Shown here piece by piece: positions 8,511 to 17,082 of a DNA stretch of 64,000 bases (the first letter of the stretch is position 1; every line of letters begins with the position of its first letter). The position numbers and the translations under genes were made by a program. Source of the stretch: Virgibacillus salarius (GTDB taxonomy: Bacteria; Bacillota; Bacilli; Bacillales; Amphibacillaceae); assembly GCF_039521925.1 (NCBI RefSeq), contig NZ_BAAACY010000078.1, positions 31,955-95,954 on the forward strand, read 5' to 3'. The notes beneath the pieces are model-generated. The model did not search any database. It was not told the origin of the DNA and was given only the letters and a program-made list of their open reading frames with translations.

Positions 8511-8780
8511 TTAAAGAACTTCATGTAGGAAGTTCCGAATTTCATCAGCTTCCATAGCTGTCTCATGGAAGATATGCTCTATCTTTCCTGGATCGTTTAA
8601 ATCCTCTTTTCCTACTACTGTAAATCGATTTTTACGCAAATTGATAATGGTGGTTTTGCTTGGATCATCATCATTCTTTAAAAAAGCAAAATCATAACGC
8701 TGTAACTTTCCCATGAAACTTATATAACGCACTTCTTTTGTAACAGTTTCATCTTTAATTAATTCATACTTACTTCCCAT
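8511..8780 (-). CDS. DUF3055 family protein
   Basis: A small protein of 89 residues from the second of two ATGs (8780); GAGGGA is only 1 base from the first ATG and 4 from the second. Predicted mixed alpha/beta: MGKLQRYDFAFLKN, TTIINLRKNRFTVVGKEDL and a C-terminal helix MEADEIRNFLHEVL. I recognise it as the conserved Bacillales DUF3055 (SAV0927) family, whose function is unknown. It is expressed away from the adjacent yutE gene, sharing a 110-base intergenic space. About 45 bases separate it from the amidase, so the two may be co-transcribed. Confidence 0.75.
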   Translation of the reverse strand: MGSKYELIKDETVTKEVRYISFMGKLQRYDFAFLKNDDDPSKTTIINLRKNRFTVVGKEDLNDPGKIEHIFHETAMEADEIRNFLHEVL

Positions 8781-8892
8781 CATATCCCTCTTTTCCGAAT
8801 ATTGACATTTTCCTTAACTATATCATGTTTTGCTCAATAATCCTATAATATATGGTATGATAAGATTGTAATTCATAATGGGGGTTTGTTAC

Positions 8893-9333
8893 ATGTATTT
8901 TGTAGATAGGAGTAAGATTCAGCAGACGCTTCAATACATGGACCAGGTCATCAATGTATTGAAAATGAACGCTCCAGAAACGTTAATCGATAAATTAAGT
9001 TTGGAAAGAGCTGTACATATAGTAATAGAATGTACATTAGATGTTGGAAATATGATGATCGATGGATTTATTATGCGTGATCCAGGTAGTTATAACGATA
9101 TTATCGATATTTTGTTAGATGAACAGGTTCTTCCTAAAGATGAGGAAACTGCTTATAAAGAATTAATACAGCTAAGAAAAGTGTTGGTAACCGACTATAC
9201 AAACATCGACCATAACAAGTTAATACATACGATTCAAGCTAATTATCAAGTATATAAACAATTTTCAGCACATATAAGAGTGTACTTAGATAATGAACTA
9301 GGAGTAGCTAACGCTTTTTCAAATGAATCATAG
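8893..9333 (+). CDS. yutE: YutE, DUF86/HepT-like protein
   Basis: Helical protein of the DUF86 (HepT-like) family, the same fold as the HEPN toxin of HepT/MntA modules. The start at ATG 8893 (MYFVDRSKIQQTL) matches the family N-terminus and has GGGGG about 8 bases upstream; ATG 8878 lies before that RBS. 146 residues. The HepT RNase motif RX4-6H is not clearly present: the nearest is SLERAVHIVIE at residues about 45-55. There is no MNT nucleotidyltransferase next to it, so this looks like the housekeeping YutE branch rather than a toxin. It is 12 bases upstream of the regulator gene, so an operon is likely. Confidence 0.82.
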   Translation: MYFVDRSKIQQTLQYMDQVINVLKMNAPETLIDKLSLERAVHIVIECTLDVGNMMIDGFIMRDPGSYNDIIDILLDEQVLPKDEETAYKELIQLRKVLVTDYTNIDHNKLIHTIQANYQVYKQFSAHIRVYLDNELGVANAFSNES

Positions 9334-9345
9334 GGGTGATACGTT

Positions 9346-9978
9346 ATGAAACAAACACCTACGAAGCAAAAGCTATTGACGTTAATAAAAAAAGGACATG
9401 AAGTAACTATAACAGATGTGTTGCCTTTTTTTACGATTTCGGAAATTGCTGTTCGAAAGCATATACAATCTCTAGTGCGGGATGGATTTATCAAGAAGAA
9501 TAGTATAAAGCAGAAACTAGGAAGACCATATTTTACTTATGAGCTTACAGAGAAGGGGCATGGATTATTCCCAAATCAAAACGAAAAACTGCCATTAGAG
9601 CTGCTTCAGGATCTTGAGTATCTTCAAGGTAAGAGAGCGGTTGATGATTTACTTTGGCAAAGAATGCTGCGGGAACGGAATCAGCTAGAGGATTTCGTAG
9701 GTGACAGTGACTTTGATAGTAAGGTTAAAGAAATGGCTAAGTTTCAAGATGAAAATGGATATATGGTAGAATTGAAAAAGGTAGATGTAGGACACTATGA
9801 AATGAAAAATTATCATTGTCCGATTTCTGCGTTATCCTCTAAATATACACAAGTATGTCAAAATGAAAAAGCAATGTATCAAGACATCTTTTCTACCTGT
9901 GAAGTTATTTCACATACATGTATTACTGATGGGAAACCTTATTGTATGTGGACAATAAAGCAATTGGAAGAAAGGTGA
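9346..9978 (+). CDS. SufR-like winged-helix Fe-S regulator
   Basis: DNA-binding regulator of 210 residues. The N-terminal winged helix (residues 1-75) includes VTITDVLPFFTISEIAVRKHI and a QKLGRPYFTYELTEKG wing. The C-terminal part carries cysteines spaced C-X12-C-X13-C-X14-C, from NYHC to PYCMW, plus one extra Cys between the last two. That is precisely the spacing of the cluster-binding cysteines in SufR-type repressors of Fe-S assembly genes. I infer a cluster-sensing repressor. Its targets are unknown; Fe-S carrier genes yutI and yutM lie 4-6 kb away. ATG 9346 follows GGGGTGATACGTT, and the gene runs 12 bases after yutE. The gene is not part of the B. subtilis yut block. Confidence 0.8.
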   Translation: MKQTPTKQKLLTLIKKGHEVTITDVLPFFTISEIAVRKHIQSLVRDGFIKKNSIKQKLGRPYFTYELTEKGHGLFPNQNEKLPLELLQDLEYLQGKRAVDDLLWQRMLRERNQLEDFVGDSDFDSKVKEMAKFQDENGYMVELKKVDVGHYEMKNYHCPISALSSKYTQVCQNEKAMYQDIFSTCEVISHTCITDGKPYCMWTIKQLEER

Positions 9979-10072
9979 AGGACTATATCTTTCTACTGCA
10001 GTTGAATAAAGAAGACGTTGTCTGAGTGAGCAAGGTCGCTTGGACTTTTTAGTTTAGAAAGAAGGAATATTC

Positions 10073-10846
10073 ATGAAACATGCGTATAAAGGCTATTTAA
10101 TTGATTTAGACGGTACGATGTATCGAGGAAATGAACCAATTGAAGCGGCTGCAGAATTTATTGCTACATTAAAAACCAATAACATTCCACATGTGTTCGT
10201 AACTAATAACTCTTCAAAAACACAAGAAGATGTGTCTACGAAATTAAATAAAATGGGGATTACTGCAACTGCACAGCAGATAGTGACAACGAGTATAGCT
10301 ACAGCAAAGTTTATTCAAGCAAGAAAGAAACAAGCAAGATGTTATGTTATAGGAGAAGATGGATTACATCAAGCTATAGAAGAGCAAGGACTGACTATTA
10401 CAGATCAGGATTGTGATTTTGTAGTTGTTGGCATTGACCGGAACATTTCATATGATAAGCTAGCAAAAGCTTGTTTGGCTGTCAGGGATGGCGCTACTTT
10501 TATTTCTACGAACGGCGATGTAGCGATTCCCAGTGAAAGAGGATTATTACCTGGGAATGGATCACTGACATCTGTAATTACAGTTAGTACTGGAGTAGCG
10601 CCAACCTTTATTGGTAAGCCAGAATCCATTATTATGGAGGAAGCCCTAACTGTGTTAGGAGTGAAAAAGGATGAAGCGTTAATGGTTGGCGATAATTATG
10701 CTACAGACATACGAGCTGGCATAGGTGCAGGGATGGATACATTGATGGTTTTTACTGGTGTTACTCCTATTAAGGAGTACCCAAACCTTGAAATCCAGCC
10801 GACCTATTATGTGCATAGTTTACATGAATGGCTTCAACATATTTAA
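10073..10846 (+). CDS. yutF: YutF, HAD-superfamily (NagD-like) phosphatase
   Basis: Cytosolic HAD phosphatase of subfamily IIA, 257 residues, probably acting on small phosphorylated metabolites. Motif I is LIDLDGTMY (catalytic Asp residues 11 and 13); motif II is the FVTNNSS stretch near residue 45; the C-terminal motif is EALMVGDNYATDIRAG (about residues 202-217). The C2-type cap sits between. It matches the B. subtilis YutF/NagD-like group. ATG 10073 is preceded by AGAAGGA. It follows the regulator after a 94-base gap that contains nothing else obvious, and it ends at the hairpin 10846-10894. Confidence 0.88.
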   Translation: MKHAYKGYLIDLDGTMYRGNEPIEAAAEFIATLKTNNIPHVFVTNNSSKTQEDVSTKLNKMGITATAQQIVTTSIATAKFIQARKKQARCYVIGEDGLHQAIEEQGLTITDQDCDFVVVGIDRNISYDKLAKACLAVRDGATFISTNGDVAIPSERGLLPGNGSLTSVITVSTGVAPTFIGKPESIIMEEALTVLGVKKDEALMVGDNYATDIRAGIGAGMDTLMVFTGVTPIKEYPNLEIQPTYYVHSLHEWLQHI

Positions 10847-10894
10847 GTAAACAGAGAGTAGAAGAACCAATGGTATATCTACTCTCTGTTTACT
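10846..10894 (+). terminator. long perfect hairpin after yutF
   Basis: Seventeen perfect base pairs (10846-10862 with 10878-10894) begin inside the yutF stop codon. No T tract follows on either strand, so it may protect the mRNA 3' end rather than terminate by itself. Confidence 0.45.
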
Positions 10895-11030
10895 ATATAA
10901 GACTTCGATATCTTCGTCTTTTATTCTCTTCTTGTATGTTAAAAGTGATGGCTTAATCTAGATTTTTTCTAATATAAGAAGAACTGCTTGACAGTCTAAG
11001 TTAAAAGTATGGTTTGAAGTTTCACTTTAT

Positions 11031-11537
11031 CTAGTAACTTTCTTCATCAGTGGAATGTGCTAAGCGACTAGATGCCGCAGCTGCAATTGCACCTACAATA
11101 TCATCCAAAAACGTATGACACTCTCCTGAGGATTTATCATTTAATTTTTGTAATATGCCAGGCTTTTGTTTATCAATGTACCCGTAATTTGTAAAGCCGA
11201 TTGAGCCATATACATTGACGATTGATAATGCAATGATTTCGTCTACACCATACAAACTTTCGTCAACCTCAATGGTTTTTTGTAGCGGCTGCTCTAGCTG
11301 TTTCTTTTCTGTTAATACATCTAATTGAATACCTGTCAGGATGGCATTTTGTACTTCTCTTTTTGTTAGAACACGATCAACATTATGTCTGCAAACTTCT
11401 ATTGTTAAATCATCATGGTACTTAGACTGTAGATAATAAACGAGTTCTGCTATATCATCAATCGTCACTCCACGTTCAGTAAGCCATTGTCTAGCTTTAA
11501 CTTCTAATTCACTCTGATTTGTCTCTTGACCCATCAT
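11031..11537 (-). CDS. yutG: YutG, phosphatidylglycerophosphatase A-related protein
   Basis: Cytosolic relative of PgpA, which dephosphorylates phosphatidylglycerophosphate; unlike E. coli PgpA this 168-residue protein has no membrane spans. The visible motifs are GVDEIIALSIVNVYGSIG (about residues 98-115) and the C-terminal CHTFLDDIVGAIAAAASSR with the Asp pair of the family. The start is ATG 11537 or the adjacent ATG 11534 (RBS GAGGAAG). Synteny with yutF and yutH supports the name. The 3' flank (11005-11029) resembles one end of the repeat seen at 24209 and 31116. Confidence 0.82.
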   Translation of the reverse strand: MMGQETNQSELEVKARQWLTERGVTIDDIAELVYYLQSKYHDDLTIEVCRHNVDRVLTKREVQNAILTGIQLDVLTEKKQLEQPLQKTIEVDESLYGVDEIIALSIVNVYGSIGFTNYGYIDKQKPGILQKLNDKSSGECHTFLDDIVGAIAAAASSRLAHSTDEESY

Positions 11538-11623
11538 GTAACTTCCTCTCTTTTTATAGTTTTAAGTAAAGAAGGTAACTTTTCAACATACAATTAGTAT
11601 AAATGCCCAGAGGAGGGATCTAC

Positions 11624-12595
11624 TTGTCTTATGAAAAGTGGCTTTATGAAAATTACAACATTCAACCAGAAGAAAAAAGATGGATTGACGGCAAAGAATG
11701 CTTTAAATCTGGAGAATATGTTTATTTTACCATTTCTATTGATAACAATGAAATTATTTATATGGAACAGGCGGTTGTAGCTTATTATTTAGCGGAAGAC
11801 TACTATACACATATGGCAATTCCAATATCAAATAATCAAGGAGAATGGTTTACAGTTTTTCAGGATACGCAGCTTATGGTTGTTCAAGGCAAACTTTCAT
11901 ATAGAGAGATTACTCTATCTGATGGAAAATTACTAGCCGAATTTCATCAGATTGGTAATGCTTATGGATATGAACCAAAGGCTATTTCCAGCTATGGACA
12001 ATGGAAGGAATTATGGATCGATAAAGTGAACACATTAGAGAATCATCTTGAGCAGAGAGCACGTGAAACCCCTTCAGCATATTACCGTCTAGTAATGGAT
12101 GTACTTCCTTATTTCATCGGTATAAGTGAAAATGCAATTCAATATATTCGTGAAAGTGAACAGGAACAGCGATTTTATGAAGTAGATCAGGGAACGATTG
12201 CTTTTCGAAGATATACAAATCAACTGATAAAGCCCATTATGTGGCCAATGGAATTAGTTTATGATCACCCATCGAGAGATATTTCTGAATTTTTAAGACA
12301 GCACATCTTAAACAAAGATCCAGGTGCAATTTCTTCCAATTTTTTAAATGATTATCAAGCGATCAGACCATTATCTGTGTTTAGCTGGCGTTTAATATAT
12401 GCAAGGTTACTTTTTCCTATTCATATTTTTGATTTTTTGGAATGGAATTTAACATCTGAAAATGACGATGCACTCGAGCAATTCAAGCAATTACTTCAAA
12501 CACAATCAGAATATGAAGAAAAGCTCGGGAAATTTTATAATCAAGTAGAGGTGGATTGTGATCTTCTGCAAATTCCTGTGGTACACTGGCTATAG
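11624..12595 (+). CDS. yutH: YutH, spore coat-associated kinase-like protein
   Basis: YutH/CotS-family protein connected with the spore coat. The start is TTG 11624, since AGAGGAGGG at 11607-11615 is an excellent RBS only for that codon; the ATG at 11603 precedes it. 323 residues. It has an aminoglycoside phosphotransferase-like fold in outline, but no intact kinase HGD-type catalytic motif is visible (the corresponding area reads IMWPMELVYDHPSRDISEF). The acidic and aromatic composition is typical. Expression in the mother cell is inferred from the family. It follows yutG divergently, as in B. subtilis. Confidence 0.78.
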   Translation: MSYEKWLYENYNIQPEEKRWIDGKECFKSGEYVYFTISIDNNEIIYMEQAVVAYYLAEDYYTHMAIPISNNQGEWFTVFQDTQLMVVQGKLSYREITLSDGKLLAEFHQIGNAYGYEPKAISSYGQWKELWIDKVNTLENHLEQRARETPSAYYRLVMDVLPYFIGISENAIQYIRESEQEQRFYEVDQGTIAFRRYTNQLIKPIMWPMELVYDHPSRDISEFLRQHILNKDPGAISSNFLNDYQAIRPLSVFSWRLIYARLLFPIHIFDFLEWNLTSENDDALEQFKQLLQTQSEYEEKLGKFYNQVEVDCDLLQIPVVHWL

Positions 12596-12630
12596 AATGA
12601 TGAACATAATTACGTATGGAGGTCATACCG

Positions 12631-13596
12631 TTGAAGAAACCATTGATTTATATTACACGGAAAATACCAGAAGAATTAATCGCCCCTTATACTAATAGCT
12701 TCCGTATAAAATTTTGGGAAAAAGAGAATGACCCAGTACCAGAAAATGTGTTGTTGCGAGAAATAAAAGAGGCAGAGGGATTAATTTGCATGTTAAGCGA
12801 ACAGATTAATCAGCAGTTGCTAGATGCAGCTCCTCATTTAAAGGTAATTGCGAATTTAGCGGTAGGTTTCGATAATATTGATATGGAAGCAGCAAAGGCT
12901 AGAAATATTGCTGTAACTAACACACCAGATGTGCTGACCGAAACAACTGCTGATTTAGGGTTTGCCCTGTTAATGGCCACTGCAAGAAGGCTTATGGAGG
13001 CAAATGATTATATACGGAAAGATAAGTGGGACAACTGGGGGCCGTATTTATTGGCGGGATCCGATATTCACCATAAGACAATTGGGATTGTAGGTATGGG
13101 AAGAATTGGGCAAGCAATTGCAAGGAGAGCCAAGGGATTTGAAATGGAAGTTTTATACCATAACCGTTCTAGAAATGTTGAAGCGGAAGAACAGCTAAAT
13201 GCCACTTATACAGATTTCGATACGTTGCTTCACCATTCAGATTTTGTGGTATCTGTTGTGCCTTTAACTGGTGAAACGGAGCAATTATTTAATAAGACTA
13301 CCTTTCATAAAATGAAAGATACTGGTATTTTTATTAATATTTCTAGAGGTGCAGTAGTAGATGAAACAGCGTTAGAGAATGCTTTAGTAACTGGAGAAAT
13401 AAAGGCAGCTGGATTGGATGTCTTTGTAGAGGAGCCTATTCATGCTGATCATCCATTAATGCAGTTGAAGAATGTTGTTGCACTTCCACATATTGGTTCG
13501 GCGAGTACAGAAACACGAACTGCTATGTGGAAATTGTGTTTGGATAATACGCTTTCTGTATTAACAGGCGGTCAGCCGAAGACGCCTGTTTGGTAA
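12631..13596 (+). CDS. D-2-hydroxyacid dehydrogenase (glyoxylate/hydroxypyruvate reductase type)
   Basis: NAD(P)H-dependent reductase of the 2-hydroxyacid dehydrogenase family, 321 residues. The nucleotide-binding GIVGMGRIGQAIA lies at about residues 146-158. Catalytic residues are readable: Arg in INISRGAVVDE (about 232), Glu in DVFVEEP (about 261) and His in ALPHIGSAS (about 280). The start is TTG 12631 because TGGAGGT at 12617-12623 would otherwise lie in the coding frame. Substrates for this branch are glyoxylate, hydroxypyruvate or related ketoacids; the exact one is not determinable. It follows yutH by 35 bases. The B. subtilis hom-thrC-thrB genes are absent from this spot. Confidence 0.85.
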   Translation: MKKPLIYITRKIPEELIAPYTNSFRIKFWEKENDPVPENVLLREIKEAEGLICMLSEQINQQLLDAAPHLKVIANLAVGFDNIDMEAAKARNIAVTNTPDVLTETTADLGFALLMATARRLMEANDYIRKDKWDNWGPYLLAGSDIHHKTIGIVGMGRIGQAIARRAKGFEMEVLYHNRSRNVEAEEQLNATYTDFDTLLHHSDFVVSVVPLTGETEQLFNKTTFHKMKDTGIFINISRGAVVDETALENALVTGEIKAAGLDVFVEEPIHADHPLMQLKNVVALPHIGSASTETRTAMWKLCLDNTLSVLTGGQPKTPVW

Positions 13597-13606
13597 AATA
13601 GATAGG

Positions 13607-13712
13607 AACAAAAGCGCAAGCGCTCGATTAGAAATGTAGCGACTGGAGCGAGTCGTGAAGTCATCTAGTTCTGGGCGCTGGAACTGGACGCGGCTCAATA
13701 TTTCCTAGACAA
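13607..13712 (-). repeat. terminator-linked repeat family A, copy 1 (short form)
   Basis: Read on the minus strand this begins TGTCTAGGAAAT right after the yutI terminator T tract. It continues with TTGAGCCGCGTCCAG, then CGCTCCAGTCGCTAC, and ends near CTTGCGCTTTTGTTC. The middle part present in the longer copies (24010, 52637, 56481) is deleted. No coding frame of substance. Confidence 0.8.
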
Positions 13713-13716
13713 AAAT

Positions 13717-13750
13717 AAAGAAGGCATCCTTGTCGTTGGAGGCCTTCTTT
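13717..13750 (-). terminator. terminator of yutI
   Basis: A 13-pair stem with one mismatch (13717-13729 with 13738-13750). On the minus strand it is followed by TTTATTTTT. It also faces the dehydrogenase gene and may act in both directions. Confidence 0.7.
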
Positions 13751-13798
13751 GTATAGGATAAAATATAATTATTAGCTATGTTATCGATTTAGTTTGTT

Positions 13799-14023
13799 TT
13801 AAAATACTTGCTCTATTTCTGTTACTCCAGGTACTTCGGCCATTAAGGCGCGTTCAATCCCAGCCTTTAATGTAATGGTAGAACTCGGGCAATTCCCGCA
13901 TGCACCCATCAGACGAAGAAGCACAATGCCGTTTTCATCTACATCGATTAACTCCACATCGCCACCATCACGTAGCAAGAATGGACGTAATTTATTTAAT
14001 ACTTCTTGTACTTGGTCTCGCAT
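13799..14023 (-). CDS. yutI: NifU-like (NfuA C-terminal-type) Fe-S carrier YutI
   Basis: Fe-S cluster carrier made of a single NifU C-terminal domain, 74 residues. The two cluster cysteines are in LMGACGNCPSSTITLK (C-X2-C, residues about 42-45). The N-terminal part LNKLRPFLLRDGGDVEL is the classic Nfu signature. ATG 14023 follows GGAGAAG. It is divergent from yuzD, as in B. subtilis, and its terminator is 13717-13750. Its role is delivery of clusters to apo-proteins during Suf-based assembly. Confidence 0.92.
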   Translation of the reverse strand: MRDQVQEVLNKLRPFLLRDGGDVELIDVDENGIVLLRLMGACGNCPSSTITLKAGIERALMAEVPGVTEIEQVF

Positions 14024-14169
14024 TATCCATCTTCTCCTTTCTTCTATCTATTATAGAACGGATTCTTCAAAAAATCTATGGCATAATTGAAACTGATAAT
14101 CATTTTTATTTTATCTTTAGATAAACATTTTGTAAAATAAAAGATATCGTATAAAGGAGGCTAGATGGG

Positions 14170-14496
14170 ATGAAGCAAATAAAGATAACGGTATATGGGG
14201 CAGAACAGATTTGTGCGAGCTGTGTTGGCGCACCAGGCTCTAGGGATACTTATGAATGGCTACAAGCTGCTATTGGTCGGAAATATATAGATGATCACCT
14301 AAAATATGAATACATAGATATTGATCAACCTCCAAATGTGGAAAAGCATCAGGCATTTATTGAAAAGATAGTGCGTGATGATTTATTCTATCCCATTGTC
14401 ATGATCAATGACGAAATGGTTGCTGAAGGTATACCGCGGTTAAAAACAGTTTATCATGCATTGGATAAACATAACATTCCATTACAGAATAAATAG
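14170..14496 (+). CDS. yuzD: YuzD, DUF1462 thioredoxin-like protein
   Basis: A 108-residue protein of the YuzD family with a glutaredoxin/thioredoxin-like beta-alpha-beta start, IKITVYGAEQICASCVGAP, in which C-A-S-C sits where thioredoxins hold CXXC. The function is unproven; a thiol or Fe-S role is suggested only by neighbours yutI and yutM. ATG 14170 follows AAAGGAGG, with a 10-base gap. The gene reads into dapF 17 bases later, so yuzD and dapF are probably one transcript. Confidence 0.85.
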   Translation: MKQIKITVYGAEQICASCVGAPGSRDTYEWLQAAIGRKYIDDHLKYEYIDIDQPPNVEKHQAFIEKIVRDDLFYPIVMINDEMVAEGIPRLKTVYHALDKHNIPLQNK

Positions 14497-14512
14497 AAAC
14501 GAGGAAACGAAC

Positions 14513-15370
14513 ATGAAAATCCCTTTTACGAAGATGCATGGACTTGGAAATAGCTATATATATATTGATTTATTCCAGCATAAATTAGAGGAAGCAATGC
14601 TGCCAGCGTTAGCGCAAAGCGTATCTAATATGAACACAGGAATAGGGTCTGATGGTATCATTTTAATTCATCCCAGTGAAAGAGCGGCACTAGGTATGCG
14701 GATATTTAATAAGGATGGTTCAGAAGGGCAGAGTTGTGGTAATGGATTAAGGTGTACTGCGAAGTATGCCTATGAACATGGAATTGTTGATGTCACTCAA
14801 TTTCAAATAGAAACGAAAGCTAATATTGTAGAGGCAGAGGTTCAAATACAGAATAATAATGTGCAGCTTGTAACAATTAACATGGGGAAGCCACAGCTTA
14901 ACCGAGCGGACATTCCAATGATAGGCAGTGAAACAGAAAAAGTAGTAGCAGAACAATTTAAAATAATGGATCAGCAGCTTAAAGTAACAGCGGTATCTAT
15001 GGGCAACCCGCATGCTGTTTTTGTTGTTGACAATATTGATGATGCCCCTTTAGTAGAATTAGGACCATCAATTGAAAAGGACAAACGGTTCCCACAGGGG
15101 ATAAATGTAGAATTTATTGAGGTGCTTACTCCTACTGAAATAAATTTTTGTGTATGGGAGAGAGGGTCTGGTATTACACAGGCTTGTGGTACTGGTGCTT
15201 GTGCGGCAGTAGTTGCAGCCGCGTTGAATGATTTGGTTAACCGTAATGAACAAATAACTGTTCATTTACCAGGCGGCGATTTGTTTATTAAATGGGATGA
15301 TCAGGGCTATGTCTGGATGACTGGAGGAGCAGAAGTTATAGCTACAGGAGATTATTACTATGACGATTGA
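14513..15370 (+). CDS. dapF: diaminopimelate epimerase
   Basis: Converts LL- to meso-diaminopimelate for lysine and peptidoglycan synthesis. 285 residues from ATG 14513 (GAGGAAACG upstream). The two catalytic cysteines are in GQSCGNGLRC (about residue 75) and TQACGTGACA (about residue 224). The N-terminal KMHGLGNSYIYID matches the family apart from Ser replacing the usual Asp after GLGN. Its position between yuzD and yutM matches B. subtilis. Confidence 0.93.
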   Translation: MKIPFTKMHGLGNSYIYIDLFQHKLEEAMLPALAQSVSNMNTGIGSDGIILIHPSERAALGMRIFNKDGSEGQSCGNGLRCTAKYAYEHGIVDVTQFQIETKANIVEAEVQIQNNNVQLVTINMGKPQLNRADIPMIGSETEKVVAEQFKIMDQQLKVTAVSMGNPHAVFVVDNIDDAPLVELGPSIEKDKRFPQGINVEFIEVLTPTEINFCVWERGSGITQACGTGACAAVVAAALNDLVNRNEQITVHLPGGDLFIKWDDQGYVWMTGGAEVIATGDYYYDD

Positions 15371-15449
15371 GTATCATCAGTTGAATCCTATTCAAGGACT
15401 TTGTATACTTAAAGAAGATAAGCAATCATCTTAAAGGGAGGTCCATGAG

Positions 15450-15806
15450 ATGGCTATTAATATTACCGATCATGCTAGTAAGCAGATTCAAAATATGATG
15501 AAAGAAGAGTCTGATGGTGCCTATTTGCGCTTTGGTGTAAAAGGTGGCGGATGTAGTGGGTTATCCTATTCACTAGGTTTTGAATACGAAATAAATGAAG
15601 AGTTAGATACAACGAAAGAAATTAATGGAATACCAGTTGTTCTCAATAATCAGGATATTCCTATAATTGAAGGAACAACGATTGATTTCAAACAAAATAT
15701 GATGGGTGGCGGATTTAGTATTGATAACCCGAACGCTATCGTATCTTGTGGTTGTGGATCATCTTTTAGAACAAAAGATAAGGCAGGCGCGCCTGGCGAT
15801 TGTTAG
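15450..15806 (+). CDS. yutM: A-type Fe-S carrier YutM (HesB/IscA/SufA family)
   Basis: Scaffold/carrier for Fe-S clusters, 118 residues. The three cluster cysteines are visible: GGCSGLSY (about residue 33) and SCGCGSSF (C-G-C, about residues 99-101). The glycine-rich C-terminus is normal. The start has AAGGGAGGT upstream at a good distance. The gene is separated from dapF by 79 bases without a terminator. Functionally it pairs with YutI; the SufR-like regulator at 9346 could be concerned with such genes, but no operator is evident here. Confidence 0.92.
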   Translation: MAINITDHASKQIQNMMKEESDGAYLRFGVKGGGCSGLSYSLGFEYEINEELDTTKEINGIPVVLNNQDIPIIEGTTIDFKQNMMGGGFSIDNPNAIVSCGCGSSFRTKDKAGAPGDC

Positions 15807-15809
15807 AAA

Positions 15810-15841
15810 AATAGCTGAAGCAATAAGTTGCTTCAGCTATT
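15810..15841 (+). terminator. bidirectional terminator between yutM and yumC
   Basis: A perfect 14-pair stem (15810-15823 with 15828-15841), A-rich on the left and T-rich on the right. It serves both convergent genes. Confidence 0.85.
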
Positions 15842-15867
15842 ATTTATATCTATCTATAGTTAGTATC

Positions 15868-16854
15868 TTAAAACATGCTAGTTGAGTGTTTTGGTTGAAT
15901 TCTGGCTTTCGGATCAATATATTGTTTTGCATTATTTATAGCCGTAGGACCTTCGCCAAATCCAGTTGCAATGAGTTTCACTTTTCCAACGTATGTGCAA
16001 ATATCTCCAGCAGCATAAATCCCTGGTATATTGGTTTCCATTTTTGAATTTACTACGATACTATTCTTTTCAATTTCGAGTCCCCAGTCTTTAATTGGTC
16101 CTAGTGTAGAAACAAATCCATAATTGCATAAAACGGCATCGACATCCAATGTGATTTCTCGGTCACCTTTTACTTCTTCCAAAACGACTTGTTCAATACG
16201 CTCATTTGCAACGATATTTGATGGTACAAACGGTGTTAGGATTTCTACGTTCGATGCATAAAGCTTTTCCACACTGTGTTCATGGGCTCGGAATTTATCA
16301 CGACGATGCACAAGAGTTACCTTTTCGGCAATCGGTTCTAGCATAAGCGCCCAATCAACAGCTGAGTCTCCACCTCCAAGTAAGACAACACGTTGATCCT
16401 TATATTGGTTCATATCTTTAACATGGTAATGGAGATTAATGTTTTCAAATTTATCGCATTGATCTATGTCTAAACGTCGAGGCTGAAAAGCTCCGTTTCC
16501 TGCTGTAATAATGATCGTCTTTGTATAATGTACTTCCTTTTTATTGGATGTTAATTTGAACGTTCCATCTTCAAGCCTTTCTACATTTTCGATTGCCTGT
16601 TCTAAAACAATTTCTGGATCGAATAAGTTTGCTTGTTCCTCTAAGTTATCTACTAATTCCTGTGCTCTAACCTTAGGGAAACCAGCAACATCATATATAT
16701 ATTTCTCTGGATATAGAGCAGTTAATTGCCCGCCAGTGTGTGGTAAACTTTCAATTATTTTAACACTTGCCTGACGCATACCGCCATAGAAGGCTGTGAA
16801 TAAACCTACGGGACCTGCGCCGATGATAGTAACATCATAGACTTCTTTGGTCAC
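15868..16854 (-). CDS. yumC: ferredoxin-NADP+ reductase, type 2 (YumC)
   Basis: FAD-containing reductase of the thioredoxin-reductase-like FNR type, 328 residues. In B. subtilis YumC reduces ferredoxin or flavodoxin with NADPH. The FAD-binding GAGPVGLFTAFYGG is near residue 12 and the NADPH-binding VVLLGGGDSAVDWAL near residue 160. There is no CXXC disulfide, which excludes thioredoxin reductase. The start is GTG 16854: GTGGAGGG just upstream is the RBS and would be coding if the GTG at 16869 were used. It is divergent from yumB. Confidence 0.9.
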   Translation of the reverse strand: MTKEVYDVTIIGAGPVGLFTAFYGGMRQASVKIIESLPHTGGQLTALYPEKYIYDVAGFPKVRAQELVDNLEEQANLFDPEIVLEQAIENVERLEDGTFKLTSNKKEVHYTKTIIITAGNGAFQPRRLDIDQCDKFENINLHYHVKDMNQYKDQRVVLLGGGDSAVDWALMLEPIAEKVTLVHRRDKFRAHEHSVEKLYASNVEILTPFVPSNIVANERIEQVVLEEVKGDREITLDVDAVLCNYGFVSTLGPIKDWGLEIEKNSIVVNSKMETNIPGIYAAGDICTYVGKVKLIATGFGEGPTAINNAKQYIDPKARIQPKHSTSMF

Positions 16855-16990
16855 AATAATTCCCTCCACTTCCGATAAAATTTAGTATACCATTGTTTAT
16901 AGTACCATAAATTCCCCTTAGTAGAACATGAAAGCACTCTGTAACTTACTATTAAGAAAAATTTAATAATTGGGGAAACAAAAGAAAGGG

Positions 16991-17019
16991 TTGAAATGTA
17001 GATAGAAAAAGGCTACTAT
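16991..17019 (+). promoter_or_regulatory. candidate sigma-A promoter before yumB
   Basis: TTGAAA at 16991-16996, a 17-base spacer and TACTAT at 17014-17019. Transcription would start near 17026, upstream of the hairpin at 17083-17107. Confidence 0.55.
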
Positions 17020-17082
17020 TATCAAGGATGTTTATTACGATTATGTGACAACGACATTATAAATCTATTAATTTTTCTATCC

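Noticed and set aside
8893..9333. HepT-type toxin of a HEPN/MNT toxin-antitoxin module
   Set aside because: No nucleotidyltransferase partner is adjacent, the RNase motif is not clear, and the sequence and location match housekeeping YutE.
15868..16854. thioredoxin reductase
   Set aside because: The redox CXXC is absent; the protein is the YumC-type ferredoxin-NADP reductase.
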